DNA of 64,000 nt from Tricholoma matsutake (Eukaryota > Basidiomycota > Agaricomycetes > Agaricales > Tricholomataceae): contig AP026546.1 in assembly GCA_026075535.2 (NCBI GenBank), forward strand, positions 7,006,001 through 7,070,000, read 5' to 3'. Numbering within the stretch: position 1 is the first letter of the stretch; each line of letters begins with the position of its first letter. Both the position numbers and the translations under genes were made by a program. The notes beneath the pieces are model-generated. The model made no database searches. It was given only the letters and a program-made list of their open reading frames with translations, and was not told the origin of the DNA. Positions 23,360 through 34,404 of this stretch are shown here, one piece after another.

Positions 23360-24190
23360 TCAACCGATCCGTAGATCCCAGACATCAAAACCCTCCTCGC
23401 TCCACGTCAGCCCTGCCCACTCATACCGGCTGCGCAAACAATGCAGCGCCGTAGCCCCACTCAAGCAACCACACGACTCGTTTAAGTCGCCATCCGTCGC
23501 TTCCACAGGAAGTGACAACTCCCTGGATGATTTCCCAAGGAGCAATGTGTCGAGGGCATCTAGCACATCCCCAACAGTGATCACGCCGTGGCTCTTGAGG
23601 GATCCATGTATGGTAATTCCTCGGCCATTCGGTAGTAATATTGTTGCAAACCCTACGCTAGGGTTCGTTGCTGGTCCACATACGTGATGGCGGCGGCGCA
23701 CCTCGACTGGACATCCCTGAGAGATGTTCAGCTCCTCATGAACGGTTTGGCAGTGGGAATATGCGAGGACGGGGTTGAAGATTACCGGTCCATGTCCTGT
23801 GTCTGGGAGCGGGATGCAGCGGTAGGGTGACTTGCTGAAGTCGAGTGGTGGAGGCTCTGACCACCGTCGCATCGTGGTAGCGGATGCAGTATGGAGCCTT
23901 TCAGAATGTGGGATAGGAAGCGGCGTCTGCCTGAGTGTCCAGGTGTCTGGGGCACCTAGATGGGCATGGGGTTGCGCAGGCAATGAGGAGCAGGTTTGAG
24001 CGTGAGGAAGATTTCGAGCCCCCGCTGACATTAGCAGAGGTGTCTGTGATGGTACGGGGGTGGCTATGTAAGCCCCGCCTGCCATTATTCGAAGAGCTCG
24101 ATGTCGTGGTGACTCATGACTAGTGGAAATACTTGTGGCTAAGGTGTATTGAGGAGTAGACGTAGTGAGAAGCTTGATTGGCAACATCAT
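23360..24190 (-). CDS. DUF6699-like protein
   Basis: This is a 276-residue uninterrupted frame. The first 100 residues are Ser/Pro-rich with two possible starts (residue 1, or residue 54 at MSAGARN). The C-terminal half shows a pattern I associate with the basidiomycete DUF6699 family: VIFNPVLAYSH, a mid-domain ITIHGSLKSHGVITVGDVLDALD with a loop of acidic residues, then CLSGATALHC, and a terminal WAGLTWSEEGFDVWDLRI. Family function is unknown; members are usually multicopy. It is the most intact protein gene of the middle region, and a truncated inverted copy lies 3 kb away. Confidence 0.7.
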   Translation of the reverse strand: MMLPIKLLTTSTPQYTLATSISTSHESPRHRALRIMAGGAYIATPVPSQTPLLMSAGARNLPHAQTCSSLPAQPHAHLGAPDTWTLRQTPLPIPHSERLHTASATTMRRWSEPPPLDFSKSPYRCIPLPDTGHGPVIFNPVLAYSHCQTVHEELNISQGCPVEVRRRHHVCGPATNPSVGFATILLPNGRGITIHGSLKSHGVITVGDVLDALDTLLLGKSSRELSLPVEATDGDLNESCGCLSGATALHCLRSRYEWAGLTWSEEGFDVWDLRIG

Positions 24191-24435
24191 CGTATGTGGA
24201 GGATATGAGAGAGAGATGACGGGGGTTGGGGGAGGGAAAGAATCAAGTATTTGGCCGTTCCTTCAAAACCTGGTCTTTAAGTCGCTCTCAACTCTCAGTA
24301 TATGTACTATGAACGTGTTGCGTACCACGTGATCTCCGCCGTTCGCCGCATGTGTGTATAATCTAATAGCGTTCGCGCATATGTGTATAATCTAATAGCC
24401 TCATATACATACCTACCACCGTTTTAAGTTTCTCC

Positions 24436-24942
24436 CAGATCCGATCGGTGGTGCGTATTTCATTCCAAAAGTTCCCCGCAGATCCGATCGGCGTGTTTAC
24501 AGGCTGGTCAGTGTTTTCACTACTTGAGGGAATTTTCCGTGTTTGCCGTATGTCATATATATGTATGACTGTTTGGAGGACGTTTCTTTTCGAATGGACT
24601 TTACAGAAAAGCGTATCATAGCTGCCTCATACGCACCGTTAAGATTCGGGTTGATCTAAGGGACTGAATGTTAAATCGATGTAAAATCGGAGTTTGGCGC
24701 AAATCGCGCATCCTCGGCCATAATTACGACCTGCGTAAACTCATAAATATACCACCCGCAGATCCGATCGGCGTATCTACAGCTGGTTTCACTACTTGAG
24801 GGAATTTTCCGTGTTTGCCGTATGTCATATATATGTATGACTGTTTGGAGGACGTTTCTTTTCGAATGGACTTTACAGAAAAGCGTATCATAGCCTCACG
24901 CACCGTTAAGTAAACACCCGCAGATCCGATCGGCGTGTTTAC
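24436..24942. repeat. Tandem duplication punctuated by a CAGATCCGATCGGCGTG motif
   Basis: CAGATCCGATCGG occurs at 24436, 24479, 24759 and 24921. Three of these extend to CCGCAGATCCGATCGGCG. The motif plus about 130 bp following it (24476-24643) is repeated directly at 24756-24910, including a shared TTTCACTACTTGAGGGAATT block. CCGATCGG is an 8-bp palindrome. Further single copies lie at 26258-26282 (same orientation) and 29183-29197 (inverted). Confidence 0.85.
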
Positions 24943-25256
24943 TCACTAACTTTAGGGAAGTCCCAATTCTGATCACGATCGATCTACTTAATTAATCTTT
25001 CAAAGTTGCTTCCGACACTCTCGCCTACTGCCTATTGAAGTTTGTCATTCACAGTGTTGTCGCTCAGTAAAATTTAGCATAGTAGACAACAGCAGCCATT
25101 CCCAAGATGGTAATCGGGACGGGCATCCCGAACCGCGGGTAGCCCGGGCATCTCACGTATTGGCGTTGTTTTTTTTTCAGCCTCAAGTAAGTTCTATGAG
25201 AGATGTAAACTGGCCTACTGGTGCTACACGCGGCTTAGTCTGAAGGGTCCACGGAA

Positions 25257-25286
25257 GGGGTATGGGTTAAGAGAGAGTCTACTGTA
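25257..25286 (+). repeat. Relic of a pogo-type terminal repeat
   Basis: GGGGTATGGGTTAAGAGAGAGTCTACTG followed by TA matches the right end of the pogo element at 1269-1298 with few differences. No transposase sequence or opposite end was found nearby. Confidence 0.55.
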
Positions 25287-25390
25287 TTCGGGAGATGAAA
25301 TCGAGCAATGAGATAATATTTTCGCTTACTAGCACGTGGCAACGTTACCGAAGACATTTTGGGTGCTTATGTAAATACTTATCTCCAGAC

Positions 25391-25441
25391 AGAGCAGCCC
25401 AACAGTAAGAGCAGCCCGACAGTAAGAGCAGCCCGACAGTA
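25391..25441. repeat. Three tandem copies of a 17-bp unit
   Basis: AGAGCAGCCCGACAGTA is present three times head to tail. The first copy has A instead of G at the CG position, so the only variation is at a CpG. Confidence 0.9.
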
Positions 25442-25480
25442 TGAGCGCAATGCGCAGAAACAATACATTGTCAAATGGGG

Positions 25481-25855
25481 GAATCCGGACTGATCCTACT
25501 AAATCCTAACCGTAATACACATAAGCATTCTCTGGATTAGTGCCCGTCACGGTCGGCCAGTCAGAAGTATTCTCCCTTGATAAGAGAAAGGGTCTCTCCT
25601 CTTCACTGAGGGGTTATATTTGTTCTACAGGGCTATATAATCATATATAAAGTATATACTTGACTGTATTACATGAAGTGGGAAGGTGAGAATGGGAAGA
25701 AGTGAGAGTGTGAGGAGAGGGGGTGCAATGTACTGAGCTTATACATGCTCTACAGTCGCTCGTCGGGAACGACGCGCAACATTAGCTCCATCGAGAGGAT
25801 GCTTACTATGCTTATGTGTATTATGGTTAGGATTTAGTAGGATCAGTCTGGATTC
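25481..25855. mobile_element. 375-bp fold-back element with 47-bp inverted arms
   Basis: The left arm 25481-25527 (GAATCCGGACTGATCC...ATAAGCA) and right arm 25809-25855 are inverted copies with two mismatches in 47 bp. Both mismatches are CG in one arm and TG in the other. The interior has no coding frame; its right half contains AT-rich TATATAATCATATATAAAG and a purine-rich GGGAAGGTGAGAATGGG run. No target duplication was resolved. It may be a MITE, or an LTR fragment caught between inverted copies. Confidence 0.7.
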
Positions 25856-27969
25856 TAAACTTCAGGCACTTCTGGCGCACCGTAGTCTATCTCTCTTTCT
25901 GCCGGCGTGCTAGCTCTAGGTGTAGTGAGATATAGTTGTTTTTTTTTCACGTGGCGTATTACATATGTGCTCTTCCTCATGAGTTTCGTCATCTGTGAGA
26001 TGTAGTTAAGTGTCTAGCTGTCTCGTAGAAATCCAAGGCCGGGATGAGGCAAAGCATTACCTGCCAAAGCGTTGGGTAGCCCATGTGGCCATGTGGCGGG
26101 CAGCTTTGACGCGTGTTTGCGACATGACTGATGCTGCCAGCAAGCCTGGCACATGCTGCGTTAGGATCCCACAGTGTACAATGATGACTAGACGACTCGA
26201 GCTCATCAATGTATGTCATACGTATGCAGAAGACAAAACATCACAGCCTCTTATTGCCCGCAGATCCGATCGGCGTGTATCTGGCACAGGGAATTCGAAT
26301 AGGTTCCGAAGAAATCAAGTATCTCGATCCAGACGCAGGCGATTCAGGACCGTTCAACAGGTTGTTCAGGTGCATCCACGTATACTCAAGTGGAGCCATG
26401 TTTCGGGGGCTCTCCGGGTTTCTGGAAAAGCGGATGAGCTTGGGTGGACATCAGGTTAGCACTGATAGAATTTGTCACAGCCATTTGCAGATCTATCAAC
26501 GGTTCCCCGGTTCCGCGTGGCGCTGCCGCTTTTATCACTAGATCTCGTCATACTGCACTGACTTGCACTAATTGTTAGATTCCCATTCTCTCTTGTTTTG
26601 AGTGAGAAATCCAACAGGAACATCGAGCAATGGAGCATAGAATCAAGGCACCACTCTGAATATGTGATAGAGAGAGCGGAGAGCAATTGCAATTTGCGAT
26701 AGAGGCAGACTCGGAGATTACAGGCCGTCATTGAAAGCAAACAATCATATGTTAACCGACTGTCACCGGTCATCGTGCTCCTCCAACTTGCCACATATAT
26801 ACCGTAATATTGTCGAAGCAAAATGGAGCAATTGATCATCAATGGGGGACTTCCCGTAAGAATCTAGAAAAATGTACAGGATTGGGAGGGTGATGGCGGG
26901 GGTTAACGTTACATCCGAGTTGTATTTTGGTTGTATTTCCGTAGATTTTCCCAACCCGTAAGCCATCGACATATAACTCTGATGATAGAGGGAGCGGGAG
27001 GAAAACTGAGGGAAAAGGGTCACGTTTGCTACCAAAAAAGGTCGCTCCCATCACGCCGATTTCATTTAACAAGGTGGAAGTCTACTGTAAGGGGTAAGGA
27101 GCCTCTGTATATTTATAGATCAGAACATTTAGTAAGAAATCAAATTCATCCCAATTCGGCTTCAGCAACCCCGGCTGATGGCACAAAACCTCTCTAGATC
27201 CTTACGGGAAGTCACCCAATGTCGTCAGTGAGTATGGTTGTAACATGTGTGAATGACGAAGAAGAGGTAAGTGCGGGGCCAACTGTGTGTCATGTTATAA
27301 TTATCGTGAAAACTCAGCTCAACGGCCTGTCAGTCTCGTTCGAGTCTCGTTCTGTCGAAATGGAGCTAAAAGGCTGTACAGTTATACACCGCTCAATGGG
27401 ACAAGTGAGATAAAATCCATCTCGGAGCAAGTTGTGAGGGATTCAAAATGGGGCTTGATATAAGTCTGGACCGCCGCAAGCATATGTCTGATCATGATGA
27501 TCATTCCTTAATTATACCTTAAGGCCTTACATGCCTTACACCTAATCCAGATTCTAACCACTCGACCATGATAGGTTCGAAGGCCATGCACCAGCGTCGC
27601 AACCAAAGATTTACTGATTGCCTCTTCTGAAAAGAATACTGTTGCTCGGCATGTCGCACAAAACTCCCGGTTCCGACCAGGACTTGACACGCAGCGTTTC
27701 AGCTCTCTTGGCTGCAGGTTCTCGTCTACAGGTTGAGTTCGATGGGCGCAGAAGTGGAATTAAAACGAAAGAGGATATTAACGCGAGGAATGAATGCCCA
27801 GCTTTGAATTTCTGACGCACTTATGAGCCTGCAAGATGTGCAGGCACAGGGCCCTGCCAGGTAAATGTGTTGGGTTCAAGAACCCAATAGGGTCGAGCCA
27901 CCACTTCTCGTTATCAGGATTTTCTACTTTCGAAGAATGCGTTGTGTGGTAAGGTAAGAGCGGGGGACG
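25856..27969. other. No convincing gene
   Basis: Several frames of 60-150 codons overlap on both strands without family resemblance. One (26209-26541, forward) has an ordered-looking centre (EEIKYLDPDAGDSGPFNRLF), but its start and end look arbitrary. The region carries one CAGATCCGATCGGCGTG motif at 26261 and is CpG-rich. Confidence 0.4.
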
Positions 27970-28102
27970 CAGACTCCTAACCAGTCGTCTTCGGGTGTTC
28001 GTTCCAAGGCCTTCCATGCCAAACAGTGACAAATTCAAACCTTAAACTTGGAAGAACACCCTACGACGACTGGCAAAAGATGTCAGCCACAATTGTGGGA
28101 AC
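27970..28102. repeat. Left arm of a long inverted repeat flanking the helicase fragment
   Basis: This segment is repeated in inverted orientation at 35159-35297 with scattered differences; shared blocks include CCACAATTGTGG and AAATTCAAACCTTAAACTTGG. The pair brackets the RecQ-like helicase pieces and the Gypsy-C element. Confidence 0.75.
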
Positions 28103-28215
28103 TTCTTAATCAACACGAAATTTTGAACTGGTCTGAATGAATACATCACGTTTTGAATCATATGACCAAACGCGTCGCGTCCATTCCATTGTTGATTGAC
28201 TATGAAAATAACATT

Positions 28216-28546
28216 ATGTCTACTACCTCCGATACAAGCATGCAGGCACCTTCAGTTTCTCCTGAGCACATCCAGGAACAGACAGTGGCTGTGTATGTTT
28301 CAAATTGAATTATGCATGGCTCAGTTGCGTTCTCAGTACACTCTGCAAGACATCATCAGCACGGCTTCCACTGGGTCTGGAAAGACCTTATGCTTCCTTA
28401 TGCCTCTTCTTTTCAATGGCGGAAAGCTGTCCATAATCGTAACAGCTCTAAACCTTCTCGGTGAGCAATTTGGGAAGCAGCTCGAAGCTGCGAGCATCAC
28501 AGCTGTATCTGTGACAGCCCGCAACGCAAACAAAGCCACGTTCCAG
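28216..28546 (+). pseudogene. RecQ/DEAD-like helicase fragment, exon 1 (motif I)
   Basis: The N-terminal part starts MSTTSDTSMQAPSV at 28216. After a frameshift near 28293 it reads FQIELCMAQLRS, then Walker A ASTGSGKT, FLMPLLF, IIVTALNLLGEQF and ends KATFQ. The exon ends at 28546 with the donor GTGTGT. Superfamily 2 helicases of this type use ATP to unwind DNA. In basidiomycetes many degenerate copies are dispersed, so a repeat-borne copy is as likely as a resident gene. The reading continues in phase 0 at 34851 beyond the Gypsy-C insertion. Confidence 0.75.
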
Positions 28547-28557
28547 GTGTGTAACAA

Positions 28558-28959
28558 TGTTAGGAAACCACCCCATTACCTAATAAAATTTCATTTTTAT
28601 TTTATTATGTCAAATTACGCTACATGACGCCAAATTATGCTACACTTTGATAGCATGAGAATTTTATTTTGCACGCATCAAAATGTACGCACATGTATGA
28701 GTGTGTTGGTAACAACAATGTACAATATGTGTAACATAGTATATAAACCCTAAATATATGCCTAGGGGACCCAAGTTGTGTTCTCTTAGATATTCCACCT
28801 ACATTTTCAGTGTGAAAGGCCTATCTCAACAAACTCACCTATTAATAACCCCTCACATCAAAACCATCAATTCCCCCATCACACATGCAGATCCCGCCCC
28901 CTTCTTGTAGAGAGAACCCGCACGGTCTTAGCTAGCAGATAGTGGGTGTCGCCCTAAGA
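28558..28959 (+). repeat. 5' LTR of Gypsy-C
   Basis: It starts TGTTAGGAAACC and ends CCCTAAGA, where the 3' LTR ends CCCTAACA. About ten point differences from the 3' LTR are visible by eye. The TATA box TATATAAA lies at 28740-28747. Confidence 0.95.
28740..28747 (+). promoter_or_regulatory. TATA box in the Gypsy-C 5' LTR
   Basis: TATATAAA is preserved at the equivalent place in the 3' LTR (34587-34594), as expected for the element promoter. Confidence 0.6.
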
Positions 28960-29447
28960 GAAGAACACAACTTCCCATATCAGTGCGCCTTCTCTTACTT
29001 GCACATACATCATTGTTTCACTGCGCCACATCCGATTACTCACCCTTTCGGCACGAGCCAGAAGTACTTGTATATACGTAATCTACCTTTTCTTTCGTAA
29101 GCTGACGCCAGGCCTCACCTTACATTGCGACTGCCAGTGATCGAGAGGCAGCGCTCGTCATTAGGACAGTTGCAACCAGACAACCGATCGGATCTGGTTT
29201 AGTTACAATTTACATTACTCTATTCGGACAACTATTTTAGTTACAAGCCAAATTCAGTGATATCTCCAAGATCAGGCACTGTTGGAAGGGTTATTGATCT
29301 GAAGTGTCAAAATAGGCGCCTGATGAACGACGAATGATTGACGAATGATTGACAAACCATATCACGTGACCTGTAAACATTTGGAGAGGTCTCAAAGAAA
29401 AAATTTTGAATTTGTCGAAGAAGTGATTCATCACAGATTCTACAATT

Positions 29448-30545
29448 ATGTCCGAACCTTCAACTTCTAATCCCGGTCCTAATCCTGTTCCCATACCAGC
29501 ACTAGAGGTGAAAATTGATGCACTCACAGCACAAATGTCGCAGTTAGTGTCAGTATTGGCAGCATCACAGCCCAGACAAGCGGAAGTACAGCCAGAGACG
29601 ATAGGAGAAAGAGATGATGAGATGGAGGAGATGGTGGAGTGGATATCGCAGGAGGATGAGACAGTGGAGAAATCCAGAAATGGAAAAGTGTGCTTACCTA
29701 AGTATGCGCCCCCACAAATCTTTGACGATACCATGGAGAATACAAAATCCTTCATCAGCTCTATAGTATTGTACATCCATGGGAGGAAGCCAGAGTTTCG
29801 TACAGCCGAGTCTAGGATTATGTTTGCTCTCTCATACATTCAGGGGGGGAAAGCACAGTTCTGGAGAAACGAGGCTATTAATCAAATTGCCATGGGAAAT
29901 AAACCATTTGCAACCTTCAAGGAATTTCTGGAGAGATTGGAGGCACAGTTTGGAGATCCTAATCCAAAGGTGACAGCCAATGCTAAATTAAAGACCATGC
30001 GCCAAGGTTCCCTAATGGCGGATGAATTTATTTTGCAGTTCAAAGCAGAAGCTTCGCAAATGGACATGGGAGAAGCTGCGTTGGTAGAGTTTTTGAAAGC
30101 AGGGTTAAATCCCTCTTTATTCAAGTCTATCTACCGACTACCTTCTATGCCAGAGAAGTTGGACGAGTGGTATAATTGGGCAATGCGCCTTGACCGGCAA
30201 TATCAGCAGGAACAGGCAGAGTCAAAGTTGATGTATGGAAGTAGTAAATTTGGAAAGTCATCTGGAGGAAAGTCCGAGAAAGGAAAGGCGCCTCAGGCGC
30301 AAGCTCCAAGGGCACAGCCACCAGCCATGGCAGTGACACCTATGGTTATGGAGTCAGCAGCACCAGCAGAGGCAATGGAGGTTGATCAAGCAGGAAGACA
30401 AGCCCCACTTAAATGTTTTAACTGTGGGCAGTTAGGACACATTTCTAGGAATTGTAGGCAGAAAAGAAAGATTAGGAAAGCTACAATCAAGGAAGTGAAG
30501 CCAGAGGAAGGCAAGCAGAAGAATTTTGTGGAAGAGTCCCAGTGA
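29448..30545 (+). CDS. gag: Gypsy-C gag
   Basis: A 365-residue intact frame starts MSEPSTSNPGPNPV. The N-terminus has a coiled-coil-like KIDALTAQMSQLVSVLAA stretch. The gag domain covers residues about 85-260 (YAPPQIFDDTMENTKSF, SYIQGGKAQFWRNEAI, FKEFLERLEAQFGDP, FLKAGLNPSLFKSIY). A CCHC knuckle CFNCGQLGHISRNC follows at residues about 323-336 and a basic tail KRKIRK comes after it. Gag assembles the particle and binds RNA. The stop TGA (30543-30545) overlaps the pol frame, which is in the -1 register. It is the only long frame of Gypsy-C without a nonsense codon. Confidence 0.9.
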   Translation: MSEPSTSNPGPNPVPIPALEVKIDALTAQMSQLVSVLAASQPRQAEVQPETIGERDDEMEEMVEWISQEDETVEKSRNGKVCLPKYAPPQIFDDTMENTKSFISSIVLYIHGRKPEFRTAESRIMFALSYIQGGKAQFWRNEAINQIAMGNKPFATFKEFLERLEAQFGDPNPKVTANAKLKTMRQGSLMADEFILQFKAEASQMDMGEAALVEFLKAGLNPSLFKSIYRLPSMPEKLDEWYNWAMRLDRQYQQEQAESKLMYGSSKFGKSSGGKSEKGKAPQAQAPRAQPPAMAVTPMVMESAAPAEAMEVDQAGRQAPLKCFNCGQLGHISRNCRQKRKIRKATIKEVKPEEGKQKNFVEESQ

Positions 30546-33500
30546 AGGTTTCCCCATTGGTGACCCAGAATTGTTACAATGTATTAGTATCCGAGGAAAC
30601 CCAGAGTAAATCAGAAAAGGAAATTGAGGAGGAGTATAACTGTTTTGAATCACATGACAAAAAGGAGTACAACTGTTGTCAATCATGTGACAATTTTCAT
30701 GCATCATTTCCGAAAACCCCTAAATTCTTTATTCGCTCTGTGCGAATAGAACCCGAAATCACCTTGACTGTGGGACTGAAGACAGTGGACATGCATGCAG
30801 CAATTGATGTGGAAGCATTGCTTGATAGTGGTGCTACAGGATTATTTATTAATTGATCCTTAATTACCGGAAATGGTATTAACACACACAAGCTGGCGCA
30901 ACCTATAATGGTGTACAATATTGATGGAACAGTCAATCGTGGAGGAACTATCAAGGAGGAGGTGACTATGGTACTAAAGTATCAGGAGCATCAGGAGCAA
31001 GCCATATTCGAAGTGTGCAATCTTGGGAAAACCAATCTAATAATAGGATGTCCATGGTTATGGAAGCATAATCCTGAAATTGATTGGAAAACTGGGAAAG
31101 TACAAATGACTCGTTGTCCTAAGGAATGTAATGTGTATGGGAGGAAGATGAAGAAGGAAAAAAGGAAAAAGAAAGAGAAAGAACGTCTGAGAAAGTATTC
31201 TGTTACGATGGAGGAAGTGGAGGATGAGGAAATGCCAAATGGGGAAGTTCCAATCATGATCGAGAAAGAAGAGCAGAAGCAAACCTTTAGAACAATTCAT
31301 GGAGGACAGTCGTGGGACAAGAATATCATGAAGGTGGAGAAGCCAGTGGAGGAATGGGTGCCAAAAGTGTATCATGAACATCTGTCAGTGTTCCAGAAGA
31401 AGGAGTCTGAGCGAATGCCGGTGTGGAAGCCATGGGATCATGCAATTGAGATGAAGCCAGGGTTTGTGCCGAAGAAGTCGAAGGTATATCCGTTATCTCC
31501 GATGGAACAAGAAGAAGTGGATGTGTTCCTGAAGGAGCAATTGCGCAAAGGATACATACGACCTTCGAAATCACCACAGATGTCACCAATATTCTTCATG
31601 CCAAAGAAAGACCAAAGGAAGAGGATGTGTACAGATTATAGGTATTTGAATGAGTGGACAGTGAAGAATGTGTACCCCCTGCTGTTGATCTCAGAAATAA
31701 TTGACAAGGTGGGAAAAGCCAAGGTCTTTACAAAATTGGATTTACGATGGGGATACAACAATGTACAAATAAAGAAAGGAGATGAGTGGAAGGCAGCATT
31801 TGCCATGCGTCAAGGATCCTTTGAGCTGCTTGTCATGTTTTTTGGGATGACTAATAGTCCCCCGACCTTTCAAAATATGATGAACGACATTTTCAAGGAT
31901 GTAATAGACAAAGGCGTGGTAATAATATTTATTGATGACATTCTGATATTCATGGAGGATGAAGAAAATCATGAGGCAATAGTGCAGGAGGTGCTATGGA
32001 GGTTGGCAGAGAATGATCTATTTTTGAAACCAGAGAAGTGTGTGTTTGGGGCAAGCGAGATTGAGTTCCTACGATTATTGATCAGCCCTGACAGGATCAA
32101 AATGGATCCGATCAAGGTACAGGCAATCACAGATTGGCCTGCGCCCACCTGTGTCAAGGAGGTTCAAGCCTTCTTGTGACTCGCAAATTATTATTGTTGC
32201 TTTGTGCACAATTTTTCTAAAATTGCCACACCCTTACATAACCTTACACAAAAGGGAGTAGTAAGGAGGTAGGGAGAGCAGCAGCAGACAGCATTTGAGG
32301 AGTTGAAGAGGAAGTTTGTGGAGGGACCAATATTAGCTCCAGTAGATTTCACATGCCCTTTGCGAGTGGAATCTGATGCATCCGATTTTGCTACTGGAGC
32401 GGTATTATCAATGCTGTGCAAAGATGACAAATGGCATCCTTGTGCATACTTGTCAAAAGGGTTGAATGATGTGGAAAGGAATTACGATGTGCATGACAAA
32501 GAGATGTTGGGGATAATACTAGCATTGGAGGCGTGGAGGGATTATTTGGAGGGATGTACGCATGAGATTGAGATCTGGACGGATCATCAAAATCTGCAAT
32601 ACTTCATGTCCGCTAAAAAGCTTAATCGCTGGCAAGCGTGTTGGGCACTATTCCTATTGTGTTTCAACTTTCACTTGGTCCACAAAGTGGGAAGCTTAAT
32701 GAGGAAAGCAGATGCATTATCCAGACATATTGATCATAAAAGGGGGGTGGAGGAGGACAATAAAAATGTTACCTTACTCAAACCCGAATACTTTTGCATT
32801 TGCACTATGCGTCAAGGGCATCTATTAATAGATAGCTCAGAAACAGAAATGTTGTCTAAAATTAGACAATGTTCAGAAATGGACAATGAAGTAGTGGAAG
32901 CCGTGAAAGCTCTGAAGGGAGAGAAGAAAGGTAATATCAAAGGAGATGAATGGGCTGAGGAACAAGGGTTGGTGTTGTTTTGAGGAAAAGTGTATGTACC
33001 AAAGGATCAAGATTTGCGAAGGGAGATCGTCTGGTTACATCACAATACGCCGATTGCTGGACACCCAGGAAGATGGAAGATGTTGGAATTAGTAATGAGA
33101 AATTATTGGTGGCCTGGAATTTCGAAGTATGTGTTGGGGTATGTGGATGGATGTGATACGTGCATGAGGGGGAAGAAATTTCCAGAGAAACCTGCAGGAA
33201 AATTAATGCCGAACCCTATACCTAACACGCCGTGGCAAGATATATCTGTGGATTTTATTACTGGATTACCCGAGGCTCAAGGGTACAATGCAATATTCAT
33301 AGTATGTGACTGCTTCACAAAGGAGGTCCATATTATTCCTACTACTACAGAAACCTCATCATTGGGCTTGGCGCGCCTCTATCTAAATCAGGTATGGCAG
33401 TTACATGGGTTACCCGATACCGTTATCTCCAATCGCAGACCACAATTTGCTTCTGTGTTTATGTGAGAACTAAACAACATATTGGGAATTCAAACTAAAT

Positions 33501-34393
33501 TATCTATGGCATATCACCCACAGACTGATGGGCAGACAGAGAGAATGAATCAGGAGTTGGAGCAGTACCTACATATGTTTGTCAACTACCGACAAACCAA
33601 CTGGCCCGAATGGTTGGCAATTGCCAAATTTTCCCACAATAACAAATTCCATTCGGCTACTTGTATGTCACCCTTTTTCGTGAATTATGGATATCATCCT
33701 CGCATGGGAGTAGAACCCAGAAGGGAAGTCAAAGTACAGTCGGTAGAAGACTTTGTATCTAAGATGCAAAAGGTACAAGAGGAAGCAGAGGTGGCATTGA
33801 AGAAAGCACATGATGATATGATGCGACACGTGAATTGTACTTGAGCATGTGCTCCAGAGTACAAAGTTGGTGACTTGGTATGGCTAAGTACCAAGGACCT
33901 GAATATTCCATGACCTTTGAGGAAACTTATGGAGAAACAAGTTGGCCCATATGCGATCTCTAAAGTAATCTCGCCTAATGTGGTAGTGCTAAAATTACCC
34001 CAATCATTCAAGATTGATCCCGAGATTAATGTATCCTGCCTACGCCCTTACCACCCACCCACTATTCCTGGCCAACAAACTACTCTGCAACCTCCAATAA
34101 TAGTAGAAGGTGCTCCAGAATACATAGTTGAAGAAATTCTAGATTCACGTCTTCGATGGAACAAATTGGAGTTCTTAATAAAGTGGAAAAACTATACCAA
34201 CAAAAATAATTCGTGGGAATCTGAAGAGAATTGTAAGCAAGTGCATAACGCAATCGCCCAATTCTTTAAACGTAATCCGAATGCTCCGCGTCGCATTGCG
34301 AGAATGGTGTATGAGGGGATGAAATTCCAGCCTTACCAAAATTTCACAGAGGGGACAGACGTAATATTTTCTCACCTGGAAGTCGAGGCATAA
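30542..34393 (+). pseudogene. pol: Gypsy-C pol with chromodomain; seven nonsense codons, no frameshift
   Basis: A single frame covers the region. Protease: LLDSGATGLFIN (about 30817). Reverse transcriptase: [14 protein letters not shown] and IFIDDILIF (about 31720-31955). RNase H: VESDASDFATGAVL (about 32367). Integrase: HHCC finger HHNTPIAGHPGRWK...CDTC, core DFITGLPE, and TDGQTERMNQELEQY (about 33030-33560). C-terminal chromodomain: EEILDSRLRWNKLEFLIKWKNY (about 34130-34250). Stops are TGA at 30854, 32177, 32981, 33464, 33842 and 33911, and TAG at 32270. All seven are one C-to-T or G-to-A change from Arg CGA or Trp TGG. The enzyme set copies and integrates the element; the chromodomain is thought to steer chromoviruses to marked chromatin. 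Confidence 0.9.
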
Positions 34394-34404
34394 AAGGGGG
34401 GTAA

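Noticed and set aside
26010..26541. Protein-coding gene in the CpG-rich region
   Set aside because: Two overlapping forward frames look partly ordered, but there is no motif, no credible splice pattern and part of the frame covers the dispersed GATCCGATCGG motif.
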